Assembly: GCF_900090245.1 (NCBI RefSeq)
Contig: NZ_FMDN01000032.1
Coordinates: 1-47,656, forward strand
Source: Micromonospora halophytica
GTDB lineage: Bacteria > Actinomycetota > Actinomycetes > Mycobacteriales > Micromonosporaceae
Direction: 5' to 3'
Length of the DNA: 47,656 bases
The translations under genes were made by a program, and so were the position numbers. Below are positions 7,587-15,026 of the stretch, piece after piece (within the stretch, counting starts at the first letter, position 1; each line of letters begins with the position of its first letter). The notes beneath the pieces were generated by a model. The model did no database searches. It was given only the letters and a program-made list of their open reading frames with translations, and was not told where the DNA came from.

Positions 7587-8108
7587 TCAGGCCGGGACGG
7601 AGATCCCCACCCCGCCGCGGGTCTGGCCGCCGTAGCGCTGCCGCTCTCGGTCGATGTCGAGCCGGCCGATGCGCTTGCGGGCGGCCAGCGCGGCGTCGTC
7701 GAGCAGGTCGGCCGGGACGATCCAGACGATCTCGAACTCCAGCCCGTCGGGGTCCTGGCCGTAGAGGCTCTTGGTGGTGCCGTGGTCGGAGGTGCCGACC
7801 AGGGCGCCCGCGGCGGCCAGCCGCTCGGCGGTGCGGGCCAGTTCGTCGAGGGTGTCCAGCTCCCAGGCGAGGTGGTAGAGGCCGACGGTGGCGCGGCCGG
7901 CCTGGGACCGGCCGGCGGCGGCGCCGATCTCGAAGAGGCCGAGGTCGTGGTCGTTGGTGGAGTCGGGTGCCTGGAGGAAGGCGGCGCCGGCGAACCCGTC
8001 CGGGGTCATCGCGACCGGGCGGAAGCCCAGCACGTCACGGTAGAAGGCGACGCTGCGCTCCAGGTCGCCGACGTAGAGGACGGCGTGGTTGAGGCGGTGG
8101 ATTCCCAT
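7587..8108 (-). CDS. VOC family (glyoxalase/bleomycin resistance/dioxygenase) protein
   Basis: The 173-residue protein begins MGIHRLNHAVLYVGDLERSV, the standard first beta-alpha unit of a vicinal-oxygen-chelate module, followed by AFYRDVLGF. A second module includes GLYHLAWELDTLDEL and ends DPDGLEFEIVW. Metal-binding candidates are His8 in the first module, His in YHLAW and Glu in LEFEIVW. This arrangement recalls extradiol-dioxygenase-like or glyoxalase-like VOC enzymes; the substrate is unknown. ATG 8108 was preferred over the in-frame TTG at 8144 because the latter lies inside the operator. It is divergent from a MarR repressor whose operator overlaps the shared promoter, so it is probably controlled by that repressor. 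Confidence 0.88.
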   Translation of the reverse strand: MGIHRLNHAVLYVGDLERSVAFYRDVLGFRPVAMTPDGFAGAAFLQAPDSTNDHDLGLFEIGAAAGRSQAGRATVGLYHLAWELDTLDELARTAERLAAAGALVGTSDHGTTKSLYGQDPDGLEFEIVWIVPADLLDDAALAARKRIGRLDIDRERQRYGGQTRGGVGISVPA

Positions 8109-8131
8109 GGGAGCCACGGTAGCGCGGCTTG

Positions 8132-8160
8132 GTTGAGCCTTCAACTAGTGACGCTATGAT
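8132..8160 (+). promoter_or_regulatory. MarR operator overlapping a leaderless promoter
   Basis: GTTGA-N4-TCAAC (8132-8145) is a perfect inverted repeat of the type bound by MarR proteins. It overlaps TTGAGC (-35; 8133-8138), which is 16 bp from TATGAT (-10; 8155-8160). The predicted transcription start falls at or next to the marR ATG at 8168. Binding there would repress marR and probably the divergent VOC gene. Confidence 0.7.
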
Positions 8161-8167
8161 AGCCGTC

Positions 8168-8617
8168 ATGACCCGGTGGCTGGACCACGACGAGCAGCAG
8201 ACCTGGCGAGCCTTCCTGACCGCCTCACGCGCGCTGACGGAGACCCTCGACCGCGAGCTGCAGCACGACGCCGGGATGCCGCACGCCTACTACGAGATCC
8301 TGGTCCGGCTCTCCGAGGCTCCGCAGCGACGGCTGCGGATGAGCGAGCTGGCCGAGAGCACCGGCTCGTCACGCAGCCGGCTCTCGCACGCCGCCGCCCG
8401 GCTGGAGGCCGCCGGCTGGATCCGGCGCGAGGAGTGCCCCACCGACCGGCGCGGCCAGATCGCCGTGCTCACCGACTCCGGGTTCGCCACGCTCGCCGCC
8501 GCCGCGCCCGGCCACGTCGAGGGCGTCCGCCGCCACCTCTTCGACGCGCTCAGCCCCGCCCAGGTCGACCAGCTGCGCCGGATCAGCGAGACCCTGGTCG
8601 CGCACCTGACGCGTTGA
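8168..8617 (+). CDS. MarR family transcriptional regulator
   Basis: The 149-residue protein is a dimeric winged-helix repressor. The N-terminal dimerisation helix is WRAFLTASRALTETLDREL, the DNA-reading segment is LRMSELAESTGSSRSRLSHAA (about residues 57-77), the wing carries the conserved PTDRRGQ, and the C-terminal helices complete the dimer. ATG 8168 is preferred because the promoter -10 ends only 7 nt before it; no Shine-Dalgarno is present, so the mRNA is probably leaderless. Divergent from the VOC gene, which is the likely target along with marR itself. Inducer unknown. Confidence 0.9.
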   Translation: MTRWLDHDEQQTWRAFLTASRALTETLDRELQHDAGMPHAYYEILVRLSEAPQRRLRMSELAESTGSSRSRLSHAAARLEAAGWIRREECPTDRRGQIAVLTDSGFATLAAAAPGHVEGVRRHLFDALSPAQVDQLRRISETLVAHLTR

Positions 8618-8677
8618 CGACGGATCAGATCACTTCCGGGTCTTGTACATTCCGTCGCCGGACCAGCACGATGGGGC

Positions 8678-10198
8678 GTGTCCTCCGGCTTCGGTGAACT
8701 GACCTTCCAGGCGCACCAGCTGGTGTCCGCCGGTGACCTGGCCGGCGCCCAGCGGCTGCTCGCCGACGCGCTGACCGACGCCGACCCGCGCCCCGACCAC
8801 GCCTCGCCCGAGCTGGCCGACGCCGCCGGCCTGCAGGCCCGGGTGCTGGTGGCGCTCGGCGAGCCGCACTCCGCGCGAGGCTGGGCGGCCTTCGCGTACG
8901 CCGCGGCCGCCCGGCTGCACGGGCGCTCCGACGAGCGGACGGTCTCCGCCGCGGCCACCCTGGCGGCCGTGCTGCACCGGGTCGGCAGCGACGCCCGCGC
9001 CGCCCGGCTCTACTCCGAGGTGATCCTGGAACTGACCGCCCGCGACGGTCCCGAGTCGCTGCGGGTGCTCGCCGCGCACGCCGACCTGGCCACCGTCGAG
9101 TACGCCCGGGGTCAGTGCGCGCAGGCCCGGGAGCGCCTCCAGGACGCCTGGGAGTTGCACCGGGAGGTCTACGGGGACGGGCATCCCAGCGGCATCAAGA
9201 TGCTCGCCCGGCTCGGGGCGATGCAGCGCGACTGCGGCCGGTTCACCGAGGCGCAGGACAATCTCGCGCTCGCCCGCGAGCTGGCCCACCAGCACCTGGA
9301 CGCCGAGGACCCGCTGGCCCGGCAGGTCGCCACGCTGGCCCGCTCGGCCGCCGACCCGGACCACGTCTGCGACGACGAGCCGCCACCGGAGCGGGAGGTG
9401 CCGGTGGTGCCCGCGGCGCGTACCGCCCCGCCGGACGAGGGGCCGCCCGAGCCGCCGGCCTGGCCGGTCGGGCCCGCCGCGGGCGACCAGACGTACCCGC
9501 CCACGGTCCCCGGTCAACGCCTGCCCACCGAGGACGTCGACGCCGCGTACCCCTACGACCCGGACGCCGACCGGTGGCCGCCGCAACCCACGCCGGATCC
9601 GGCGTACGACCCGGCTCCCGCGTCCGTGGCCGGCGGATACCCGGAGGAGGCCGACGGGGTGCACCGGGTCGGGCAGCACCCCGATCCGTCCCGGCTGCTG
9701 CCGGTCGTGGTCCCCCGACACGTCGCGCCGCCCCCGCACCGCAACCTGGCAGTGCCCGCCGTGGTGGCCGGGGTGGCCGTGGTGCTGCTCGGCACCGTCG
9801 CGGTCGTCGCCGGGGTGTCCGGGGTCGACGGCGGCGATCCCCCGGCCGCCCCGCCCACCGGGCCGCCCGGTGTCGCGTCGACCGGGCCCGGCACGGCCCC
9901 GCCGAGCACCGGGGCCCTCACCGCGCCCGGCACGCCCCCGGACCGGGTGACCCTGGACGACCGGCGCGGCGACATCGCCCTGTCCTGGCGGTACCCGGCC
10001 GGCGCGGAGGGCCCCGTCGTGGTCTCCGGCGGCCGGGCCGGTCAGCAGCCCCGCGCCTTCCAGGAACTGCCCGCCGGGACGGAGAGCTTCGTCGTGTACG
10101 GCCTGGACCGCACCAACGACTACTGCTTCACGGTCGCGGTGGTGTGGTCCACCGACAGCGTGGGCCGCTCCCGCGAGGTCTGCACGAAGCGCCGCTGA
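8678..10198 (+). CDS. TPR-repeat membrane protein with C-terminal FN3-like domain
   Basis: The 506-residue protein starts at a GTG. Residues 1-230 form tetratricopeptide-like helical repeats (for example ALGEPHSARGWAAFAYAAA and AREVL-type pairs). A Pro-rich disordered stretch spans about 235-355. One transmembrane segment (about 357-383, LAVPAVVAGVAVVLLGTVAV) follows, then a Pro/Thr/Gly-rich linker, and a C-terminal ~85-residue domain with WRYP, LPAGTESFVVYGLDRTNDYCFTVAVVW and paired Cys that reads like fibronectin type III. The topology would put TPRs in the cytoplasm and FN3 outside. The arrangement is common among actinobacterial hypothetical proteins; a link to kinase or secretion systems is not visible. 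Function unknown. Confidence 0.8.
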   Translation: MSSGFGELTFQAHQLVSAGDLAGAQRLLADALTDADPRPDHASPELADAAGLQARVLVALGEPHSARGWAAFAYAAAARLHGRSDERTVSAAATLAAVLHRVGSDARAARLYSEVILELTARDGPESLRVLAAHADLATVEYARGQCAQARERLQDAWELHREVYGDGHPSGIKMLARLGAMQRDCGRFTEAQDNLALARELAHQHLDAEDPLARQVATLARSAADPDHVCDDEPPPEREVPVVPAARTAPPDEGPPEPPAWPVGPAAGDQTYPPTVPGQRLPTEDVDAAYPYDPDADRWPPQPTPDPAYDPAPASVAGGYPEEADGVHRVGQHPDPSRLLPVVVPRHVAPPPHRNLAVPAVVAGVAVVLLGTVAVVAGVSGVDGGDPPAAPPTGPPGVASTGPGTAPPSTGALTAPGTPPDRVTLDDRRGDIALSWRYPAGAEGPVVVSGGRAGQQPRAFQELPAGTESFVVYGLDRTNDYCFTVAVVWSTDSVGRSREVCTKRR

Positions 10199-10248
10199 TC
10201 CCCCGCCCGCCACCGGTGTGACGTGGCCGCGCGGAGGGCCCGGCACGC

Positions 10249-10278
10249 TTGGTGGGACGACTCGCCGCGCGGTATCTT
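10249..10278 (+). promoter_or_regulatory. probable helR promoter
   Basis: TTGGTG (10249-10254) and TATCTT (10273-10278) are spaced 18 bp apart, upstream of an AT-rich leader. Predicted start is near 10285. I see no copy of the rifamycin-associated element known upstream of some helR genes. Confidence 0.5.
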
Positions 10279-10299
10279 TCTCAGTTCAGACACAAAAAA

Positions 10300-10322
10300 G
10301 GAATGGCACCGAATGCCATTCC
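10300..10322. promoter_or_regulatory. perfect 9-bp hairpin in the helR leader
   Basis: GGAATGGCA (10300-10308) pairs with TGCCATTCC (10314-10322) around CCGAA. On the minus strand it is followed by a run of six T, the layout of an intrinsic terminator. No minus-strand gene needs one there. On the plus strand it lies in the helR 5' leader about 20 nt before the Shine-Dalgarno, so it may be an operator, an RNA structure or a block to antisense reading. Confidence 0.6.
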
Positions 10323-10352
10323 TGAAGTTATTCTAATTGACGAGGAGACGGC

Positions 10353-12653
10353 TTGTCAACGCACTCCGACAGGTCCGCCAGGCAGCAGCGGGACGACGAC
10401 GAGATCGGCCGCGAGCAGGAGTACGTCTCGATGCTCTACGGCCAGCTCGACGGCATGCGCGAGCAGGCCGCCCAGCGGCTCACCGAGCAGTTGTGCACCA
10501 CCGGCGGCACGTTGCAGGCCCGGTCCCAGCGGGACAGCTCCGTGCGGATGTACGCCGAGCAGGTCGAGCAGTTCTCCGCCGTGGAGAACGGCCTCTGCTT
10601 CGGCCGGCTCGACGGTGCCGACGGCGCCCGGCGCTACATCGGCCGGATCGGCATCTTCGACACCGGCGGCGACTTCGACCCGCTGCTGATGGACTGGCGC
10701 GCCCCCGCCGCGCGGCCGTTCTACCTCGCCACCGCCGCCAACCCGCAGGGGGTGCGGCGTCGGCGGCACCTGCGTACCCGGCAGCGCAAGGTGACCGGGC
10801 TCAACGACGAGGTGCTGGACATCGCCACCGCCTCCCCCACCGCCCACGAGGAGCTGACCGGCGAGGCGTCGCTGCTCGCCGCGCTAAACGCCGGACGTAC
10901 CGGGCGGATGCGCGACATCGTGGAAACCATCCAGGTCGAGCAGGACCGGATCATCCGGGCCGACCTGCCGGGCGTGCTGGTGGTGCAGGGTGGCCCGGGC
11001 ACCGGCAAGACCGCGGTGGCGCTGCACCGGGCGGCGTACCTGCTCTACACCCACCGGCGGGAGCTCTCCACCCGGGGCGTGCTGCTGGTCGGCCCGAACG
11101 CCACCTTCCTGCGCTACATCTCCCAGGTGCTGCCCACGCTGGCCGAGACCGGCGTGCTGCTGCGTACCCCGGGCGACCTCTTCCCCGGGGTGAGCGCACG
11201 GCGCACGGAACCGGCGCGCACCGCGGCGCTCAAGGGCCGCACGGTGATGACCGAGGTGCTCGCCGCCGCCGTCCGCGACCGGCAGTGGGCGCCGGACGAG
11301 CCGCTGGAGATCGAGGTCGAACGGGAGACGCTGCTGCTGGCCCCGGAGACCGTCCGCGAGGCCCGGGAACGGGTACGGCGCACCGGCCGCCCGCACAACC
11401 TGGCCCGCGCGCTCTTCGACGTCGAGATCGTGCACGCCCTCGCCGACCAGGTCGCCGAGCAGATCGGTGCGGACCCGCTGGGCGGGGAGAACCTGCTCTC
11501 CGAGGCCGACCGCGCCGAGATCCGCCGGGAGCTGCGGAACGAGCCCGGGGTGCGCGCCGCGCTGGACGAACTGTGGCCGGTGCTCACCCCGCAGCGCCTG
11601 CTCGCCGACCTGTACGCCTCGGCCGACCGGATCGCCGTCGCGGCACCGATGCTCACCGACGCCGAGCGGACGCTGCTGCACCGGGAGCCCGGTGGCGGCT
11701 GGACCCCGGCCGACGTGCCGCTGCTGGACGAGGCCGCCGAACTGCTCGGCGAGGACGAGCGGGCCGCCGCCGCGCGCCGCGAGCGGATCCGCGCCTTCCA
11801 ACGCGAGTACGCCGAGGGCGTGCTGGAGATCTGGCGGGGTTCCCGCTCGATCGACGTCGAGGACGAGGCAGACGGCGGCGAGATCCTCGGCGTCACCGAC
11901 CTGCTCGACGCCGACCGGCTGCTGGAGCGGCAGGAGGAGGCCGACCGGCTGACCACCGCACAGCGGGCCGCCGCCGACCGGGGCTGGGCGTTCGGGCACG
12001 TCATCGTCGACGAGGCGCAGGAGCTGTCGCCGATGGCCTGGCGGTTGCTGATGCGCCGCTGCCCGAGTCGGTCGATGACCATCGTCGGCGACGTGGCGCA
12101 GACCGGCGCGCTCGCCGGCACGCCCTCCTGGGCCGACGCGCTGGAGCCGTACGTGGCGCAGCGCTGGCGGCTGGAGGAGCTGACCGTCAGCTACCGCACC
12201 CCCGCCGAGATCATGGCGGTCGCCGCCGACGTACTCGCCGAGATCGACCCGGCGCTGCGCCCGCCCCGCTCGGTACGCTCCAGCGGCGTACCGCCGTGGG
12301 ACCGCGCGGTCGAGGACGGATCGCTCGCCGACGAGCTGGTCGCGGCGACCGCGCGCGAGGCCGCCGGGCTGGCCGACGGCCGCCTCGGCGTCATCGTGCC
12401 GCAGGGGCGGGCCGACGAGCTGGCCGCCGCCGTGGTGGCCGCGCTGCCCGAGGCGGCCGTCGGCGAGCAACCGGAGCTGGAGAGCCGGGTGGTGGTGCTC
12501 ACCGTCGACCAGGCCAAGGGCCTGGAGTTCGACAGTGTGCTGGTGGTCGACCCCGACCGGATCGTCGCAGAGTCCCCGCGCGGCCGCAGCGACCTCTACG
12601 TCGCCCTTACCCGCGCCACCCAACGCCTCGGCATCCTCCGCCCCACCCCCTGA
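10353..12653 (+). CDS. helR: HelR/HelD-like RNA polymerase recycling ATPase
   Basis: The 766-residue UvrD-like ATPase resembles HelR/HelD, which pull stalled or rifamycin-bound RNA polymerase off DNA. The N-terminal coiled arm (REQEYVSMLYGQLDGMREQA) precedes IGRIGIFD...LLMDWRAPAARPFY, the hallmark of the HelD family. Walker A GGPGTGKT holds K219, Walker B IVDEAQE has D553/E554, and C-terminal helicase motifs include VSYRTP and VDQAKGLEFDSV followed by YVALTRA. A TTG start at 10353 is chosen because GAGGAG lies 6 nt upstream. HelR proteins confer rifampicin tolerance in Streptomyces; whether this one does is inferred. HelR versus another HelD subclass needs phylogeny. Confidence 0.88.
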   Translation: MSTHSDRSARQQRDDDEIGREQEYVSMLYGQLDGMREQAAQRLTEQLCTTGGTLQARSQRDSSVRMYAEQVEQFSAVENGLCFGRLDGADGARRYIGRIGIFDTGGDFDPLLMDWRAPAARPFYLATAANPQGVRRRRHLRTRQRKVTGLNDEVLDIATASPTAHEELTGEASLLAALNAGRTGRMRDIVETIQVEQDRIIRADLPGVLVVQGGPGTGKTAVALHRAAYLLYTHRRELSTRGVLLVGPNATFLRYISQVLPTLAETGVLLRTPGDLFPGVSARRTEPARTAALKGRTVMTEVLAAAVRDRQWAPDEPLEIEVERETLLLAPETVREARERVRRTGRPHNLARALFDVEIVHALADQVAEQIGADPLGGENLLSEADRAEIRRELRNEPGVRAALDELWPVLTPQRLLADLYASADRIAVAAPMLTDAERTLLHREPGGGWTPADVPLLDEAAELLGEDERAAAARRERIRAFQREYAEGVLEIWRGSRSIDVEDEADGGEILGVTDLLDADRLLERQEEADRLTTAQRAAADRGWAFGHVIVDEAQELSPMAWRLLMRRCPSRSMTIVGDVAQTGALAGTPSWADALEPYVAQRWRLEELTVSYRTPAEIMAVAADVLAEIDPALRPPRSVRSSGVPPWDRAVEDGSLADELVAATAREAAGLADGRLGVIVPQGRADELAAAVVAALPEAAVGEQPELESRVVVLTVDQAKGLEFDSVLVVDPDRIVAESPRGRSDLYVALTRATQRLGILRPTP

Positions 12654-12663
12654 CCCTCGGCCC

Positions 12664-12724
12664 GTTGATCATGAGGTTGTTGTCGTCCACATCGGCGTGT
12701 CGCGACAACAACTTCATGGTCGAC
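12664..12724. repeat. REP-like palindrome between convergent genes
   Basis: Two 22-bp arms (12664-12685 and 12703-12724) are inverted repeats with three mismatches around a 17-nt loop. The arms read like the GTTGATCATGA...TTGTTGTCG type of interspersed palindrome that I associate with Micromonospora intergenic regions. It lies between convergent helR and a leftward gene, so it may also terminate both. Confidence 0.7.
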
Positions 12725-12812
12725 AAGCGGGACGGGAGCGGGACGAACCGGAGGCGCGCGGGCGGGGCGGCGTCCGGCGGGACGCCGTCCCGGGGCGGGA
12801 GGGTGGGGGTGG

Positions 12813-13226
12813 TCAGTCGTCGGTGACGTTGCCGACCTGGGCGCCGGTGGCGGAGGCGTCGCTGGTGGAGCCGCCGGCCGGGGTGCTCATGCCACCCGTG
12901 GTGGCGTCGCCGGTGGTGGTCGGGGCCACCACGCCCGGATGCCGCTCCGGCTGCCGGGCCAGCCGGCGCACGCTGGCCGGGCCGGCGGTGCCGCCGGTGG
13001 TGGTGACCGCGCCCTGACCACGGGTGGGGCCGCCGTCGCGCAGCACCTGCGGGTCGACCGGGACGTGGGCCGGGTCGTCCGGGTCCTCGTCCTGGAGCAC
13101 CCGGTTCACGTCCGTCTGCGGCGTCGTCACCTCGTCCAGGGCGCCCTCGCCGTACACACCGGTGGTGAGCCGCTCCTCGGCCCGGCGGGCGGACTCCCGC
13201 ATCCTGTCGTCGTCACGCACGTCCAT
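12813..13226 (-). CDS. small hydrophilic hypothetical protein
   Basis: The 137-residue product has no membrane segment, signal or known domain that I recognise. It begins MDVRDDDRMRESARRAEERL and continues with an acidic DEDPDDPAHVPVDPQVLRDGG, then a low-complexity Gly/Thr/Ala tail (for example TTTGDATTGGMSTPAGG) that is probably disordered. ATG 13226 is preferred, with GCGAGG just upstream; an upstream extension to 13364 lacks a ribosome site. Codon use fits the genome. Function unknown. Confidence 0.65.
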   Translation of the reverse strand: MDVRDDDRMRESARRAEERLTTGVYGEGALDEVTTPQTDVNRVLQDEDPDDPAHVPVDPQVLRDGGPTRGQGAVTTTGGTAGPASVRRLARQPERHPGVVAPTTTGDATTGGMSTPAGGSTSDASATGAQVGNVTDD

Positions 13227-13511
13227 CACCTCGCAGAGATATCGCGGATCTGCCTGCGTGCCCGACGGCCGGCGGGCCAAACCGGCGGCCCCGGGACGGG
13301 TGGGCGGGCGTACCCCGGGCGGGGCACGTCGCGCCGGCGGTGCCCGGGCCCGGGGATCCGCCAACTATCCGGGCAGCCGGGGGTGTTACCTCTCGGGGCC
13401 CCTCGGGTAGACCCAGGGTGCCCCCGCCACAGAACGCGAACCGTGCCGTGGCCGATACGCGGTAGCGGGGCGAGGGAGTGCAGGTACTCATCAAATCCTG
13501 AGGAGGACCAG
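13227..13511. other. intergenic promoter region, no gene
   Basis: Divergent promoters for the two flanking small genes must lie here. I see a GGGGCCCC palindrome at about 13397-13404 and an AGGAGGA ribosome site at 13501-13507, but no clear -35/-10 pair. Confidence 0.4.
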
Positions 13512-13895
13512 ATGAGCACGCAGGCTGCATCCACCAGGGCCACCAACCGGCCGATGCAGGACATGCCCAACCGCGCCGCCATGAACGAGGCGCCGACCCG
13601 TCCGATGCCGATGATGTACCAGGACGGGCACCGGGAGCAGGCGATGCAGGCCCCGGGCACGGAGACGAAGCCGTCGTTCGCGACGACCGAGTTCTGGGTC
13701 TACATCGCGTCGGTGATCGGTATGCTGGCCGCGTCGTACCTGGTCGGCAAGAACTCGGTCGGGGTGGACATCTTCCGCGCCCCGCAGGCCTGGTTCTTCA
13801 TCACGCTGCTGACCATCGGCTACCTGGGCAGCCGGGGTCTGGCCAAGGCCGGCAGCAACTTCCGCAGCAGCGAGGAGCGCAAGGCCCGACACTGA
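13512..13895 (+). CDS. small two-helix membrane protein, unknown function
   Basis: The 127-residue product has a soluble N-terminal ~57 residues rich in Met, Pro, Asn and Arg (RPMQDMPNRAAMNEAPTRP). Two hydrophobic segments follow: FWVYIASVIGMLAASYLVG (about 61-79) and WFFITLLTIGYLGSRGLAK (about 94-112). The tail is basic. ATG 13512 has AGGAGGA 5 nt upstream. The SF.TTEFWVYIASVIG-type start of the membrane domain recurs in hypothetical actinobacterial proteins. A strong terminator follows at once, so it is monocistronic. Function unknown. Confidence 0.8.
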   Translation: MSTQAASTRATNRPMQDMPNRAAMNEAPTRPMPMMYQDGHREQAMQAPGTETKPSFATTEFWVYIASVIGMLAASYLVGKNSVGVDIFRAPQAWFFITLLTIGYLGSRGLAKAGSNFRSSEERKARH

Positions 13896-13916
13896 CCGAC
13901 GAGATCAACACCAGCA

Positions 13917-13950
13917 CGGTGGCCCCCGGGATCCGTCCCGGGGGCCACCG
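13917..13950. terminator. bidirectional terminator
   Basis: Perfect 15-bp stem (13917-13931 with 13936-13950) and 4-nt loop TCCG, between the convergent small membrane gene and spo0M. Confidence 0.85.
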
Positions 13951-13956
13951 TCGTCC

Positions 13957-14916
13957 TCACTCGAAGTCGCCGCCCCAGTCCTCGGCGAAGTCACCCTCGA
14001 TGGCGTCCTCGATCATCTCACCGGCGATCATGCCGCCGACCACACCGAGCGCCGCTCCGGCGACCACGCCGCCCATGCCGGGCCCACGGTGACCGTGGCC
14101 GTGGCCGTGCGGGACGCCGAAGCCGGAGGCGCGCAGGCTGCCGTAGCGGGAGGTGGTCTCCCGCAGCCAGCCGTCGACGACAGCCGTCCAGTCGAGCCGG
14201 TCGGCGTCGGCGTGCGAGACCTGGTAGCGACCGAAGACGTCATGCCCGGCGCTGAGGAAGCCGCCGCGCTTGTCGCACTCCAGGACCACCTCGACACCGT
14301 GCGGGGTGGTCACGAAGGTCAGCTCCACCTCGGTGATGGTCTGCGCGTACTGCGGCGCGGCGAAGAACTCGATCTCCTGGTAGAACGGCAGCGTCTGCTG
14401 GGTGCCCCGGATGTGGCCGCGCTCCAGGTCGGCGACCTTGAACCGGAAGCCGAGGCGCTGGAAGGCCTCCAGGATCCGCTCGTGCACCGGCAGCGGGTGG
14501 ACGTTGACCTGGTCGAGGTCGCTCTTGTCGACCGCCCGGGCGATGGCCAGCTCGGTACGCAGACCCATCGTCATGCCGTGCAGGCGCTGGCCGTAGACGT
14601 CCGTGATCGGGGTCTCCCACGGCACCGGCAGCTGGAACGGGATCGACACCTGCTGCTTCGGCGCGAGCTGGAGCGGGCCGCTGACCGCCATCCGCTGGAA
14701 CTCCATGATGCCGGCGTACTCGGTGTCGCCGCCCTCGATCTCGACCCGGGTCACCAGGGCCACGGTGATCTGCTCGATGTTCGACGCCGCGTCCCCACCG
14801 ACCAGGTTGACCTGGCCGTCCAGGATCAGGCCGGGCCGGGTGTTCGGGTTGGCCAGGACCGTGTCGACGCTGGGCCCACCCACGCCGAACGCGCTCAGCA
14901 TCTTCTTGAAGACCAT
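13957..14916 (-). CDS. spo0M: Spo0M-like sporulation protein
   Basis: The 319-residue protein matches the SpoOM (Spo0M) family, arrestin-like proteins that affect sporulation in Bacillus and are widespread in actinobacteria. It begins MVFKKMLSAFGVGGPSVDT and continues GLILDGQVNLVGG, the family signature. Beta-rich repeats include SIPFQLPVPWETPIT, RTELAIARAVDKSDLD and PLPVHERILEAF. The C-terminus bears a His-Gly run (HGHGHGHRGPGMGG), a small hydrophobic patch (VVAGAALGVVGGMIAGEMI), and an acidic end. ATG 14916 is chosen because GGGAG lies 5 nt upstream; an ATG at 14949 lies inside the palindrome. It is followed by a terminator. Confidence 0.85.
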   Translation of the reverse strand: MVFKKMLSAFGVGGPSVDTVLANPNTRPGLILDGQVNLVGGDAASNIEQITVALVTRVEIEGGDTEYAGIMEFQRMAVSGPLQLAPKQQVSIPFQLPVPWETPITDVYGQRLHGMTMGLRTELAIARAVDKSDLDQVNVHPLPVHERILEAFQRLGFRFKVADLERGHIRGTQQTLPFYQEIEFFAAPQYAQTITEVELTFVTTPHGVEVVLECDKRGGFLSAGHDVFGRYQVSHADADRLDWTAVVDGWLRETTSRYGSLRASGFGVPHGHGHGHRGPGMGGVVAGAALGVVGGMIAGEMIEDAIEGDFAEDWGGDFE

Positions 14917-14939
14917 CGGAACTCCCGCTTCACGGTGGG

Positions 14940-14960
14940 CGTGCTCCACCGTGGAGCACG
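14940..14960. promoter_or_regulatory. 21-bp perfect palindrome upstream of spo0M
   Basis: CGTGCTCCAC and GTGGAGCACG flank a single central C. It lies about 23 bp upstream of the spo0M ATG, beyond the ribosome site, the right place for a repressor operator. The regulator is not identified. Confidence 0.6.
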
Positions 14961-15026
14961 CACGGTTTCCCCGGGAACCCTAGCCGGACCTGCTGGGAAC
15001 TGCCTGGGAGGCACGACGGGGCCAGC

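Noticed and set aside
8618..8677. Possible promoter with TTGTAC before the TPR gene
   Set aside because: No suitable -10 at 16-18 bp could be placed; left unannotated.
10353..12653. Long plus-strand frame through helR in another reading frame (10337-12826)
   Set aside because: Its Arg/Ala/Pro-rich peptide is the usual shadow in GC-rich DNA; the helR frame has full family motifs.
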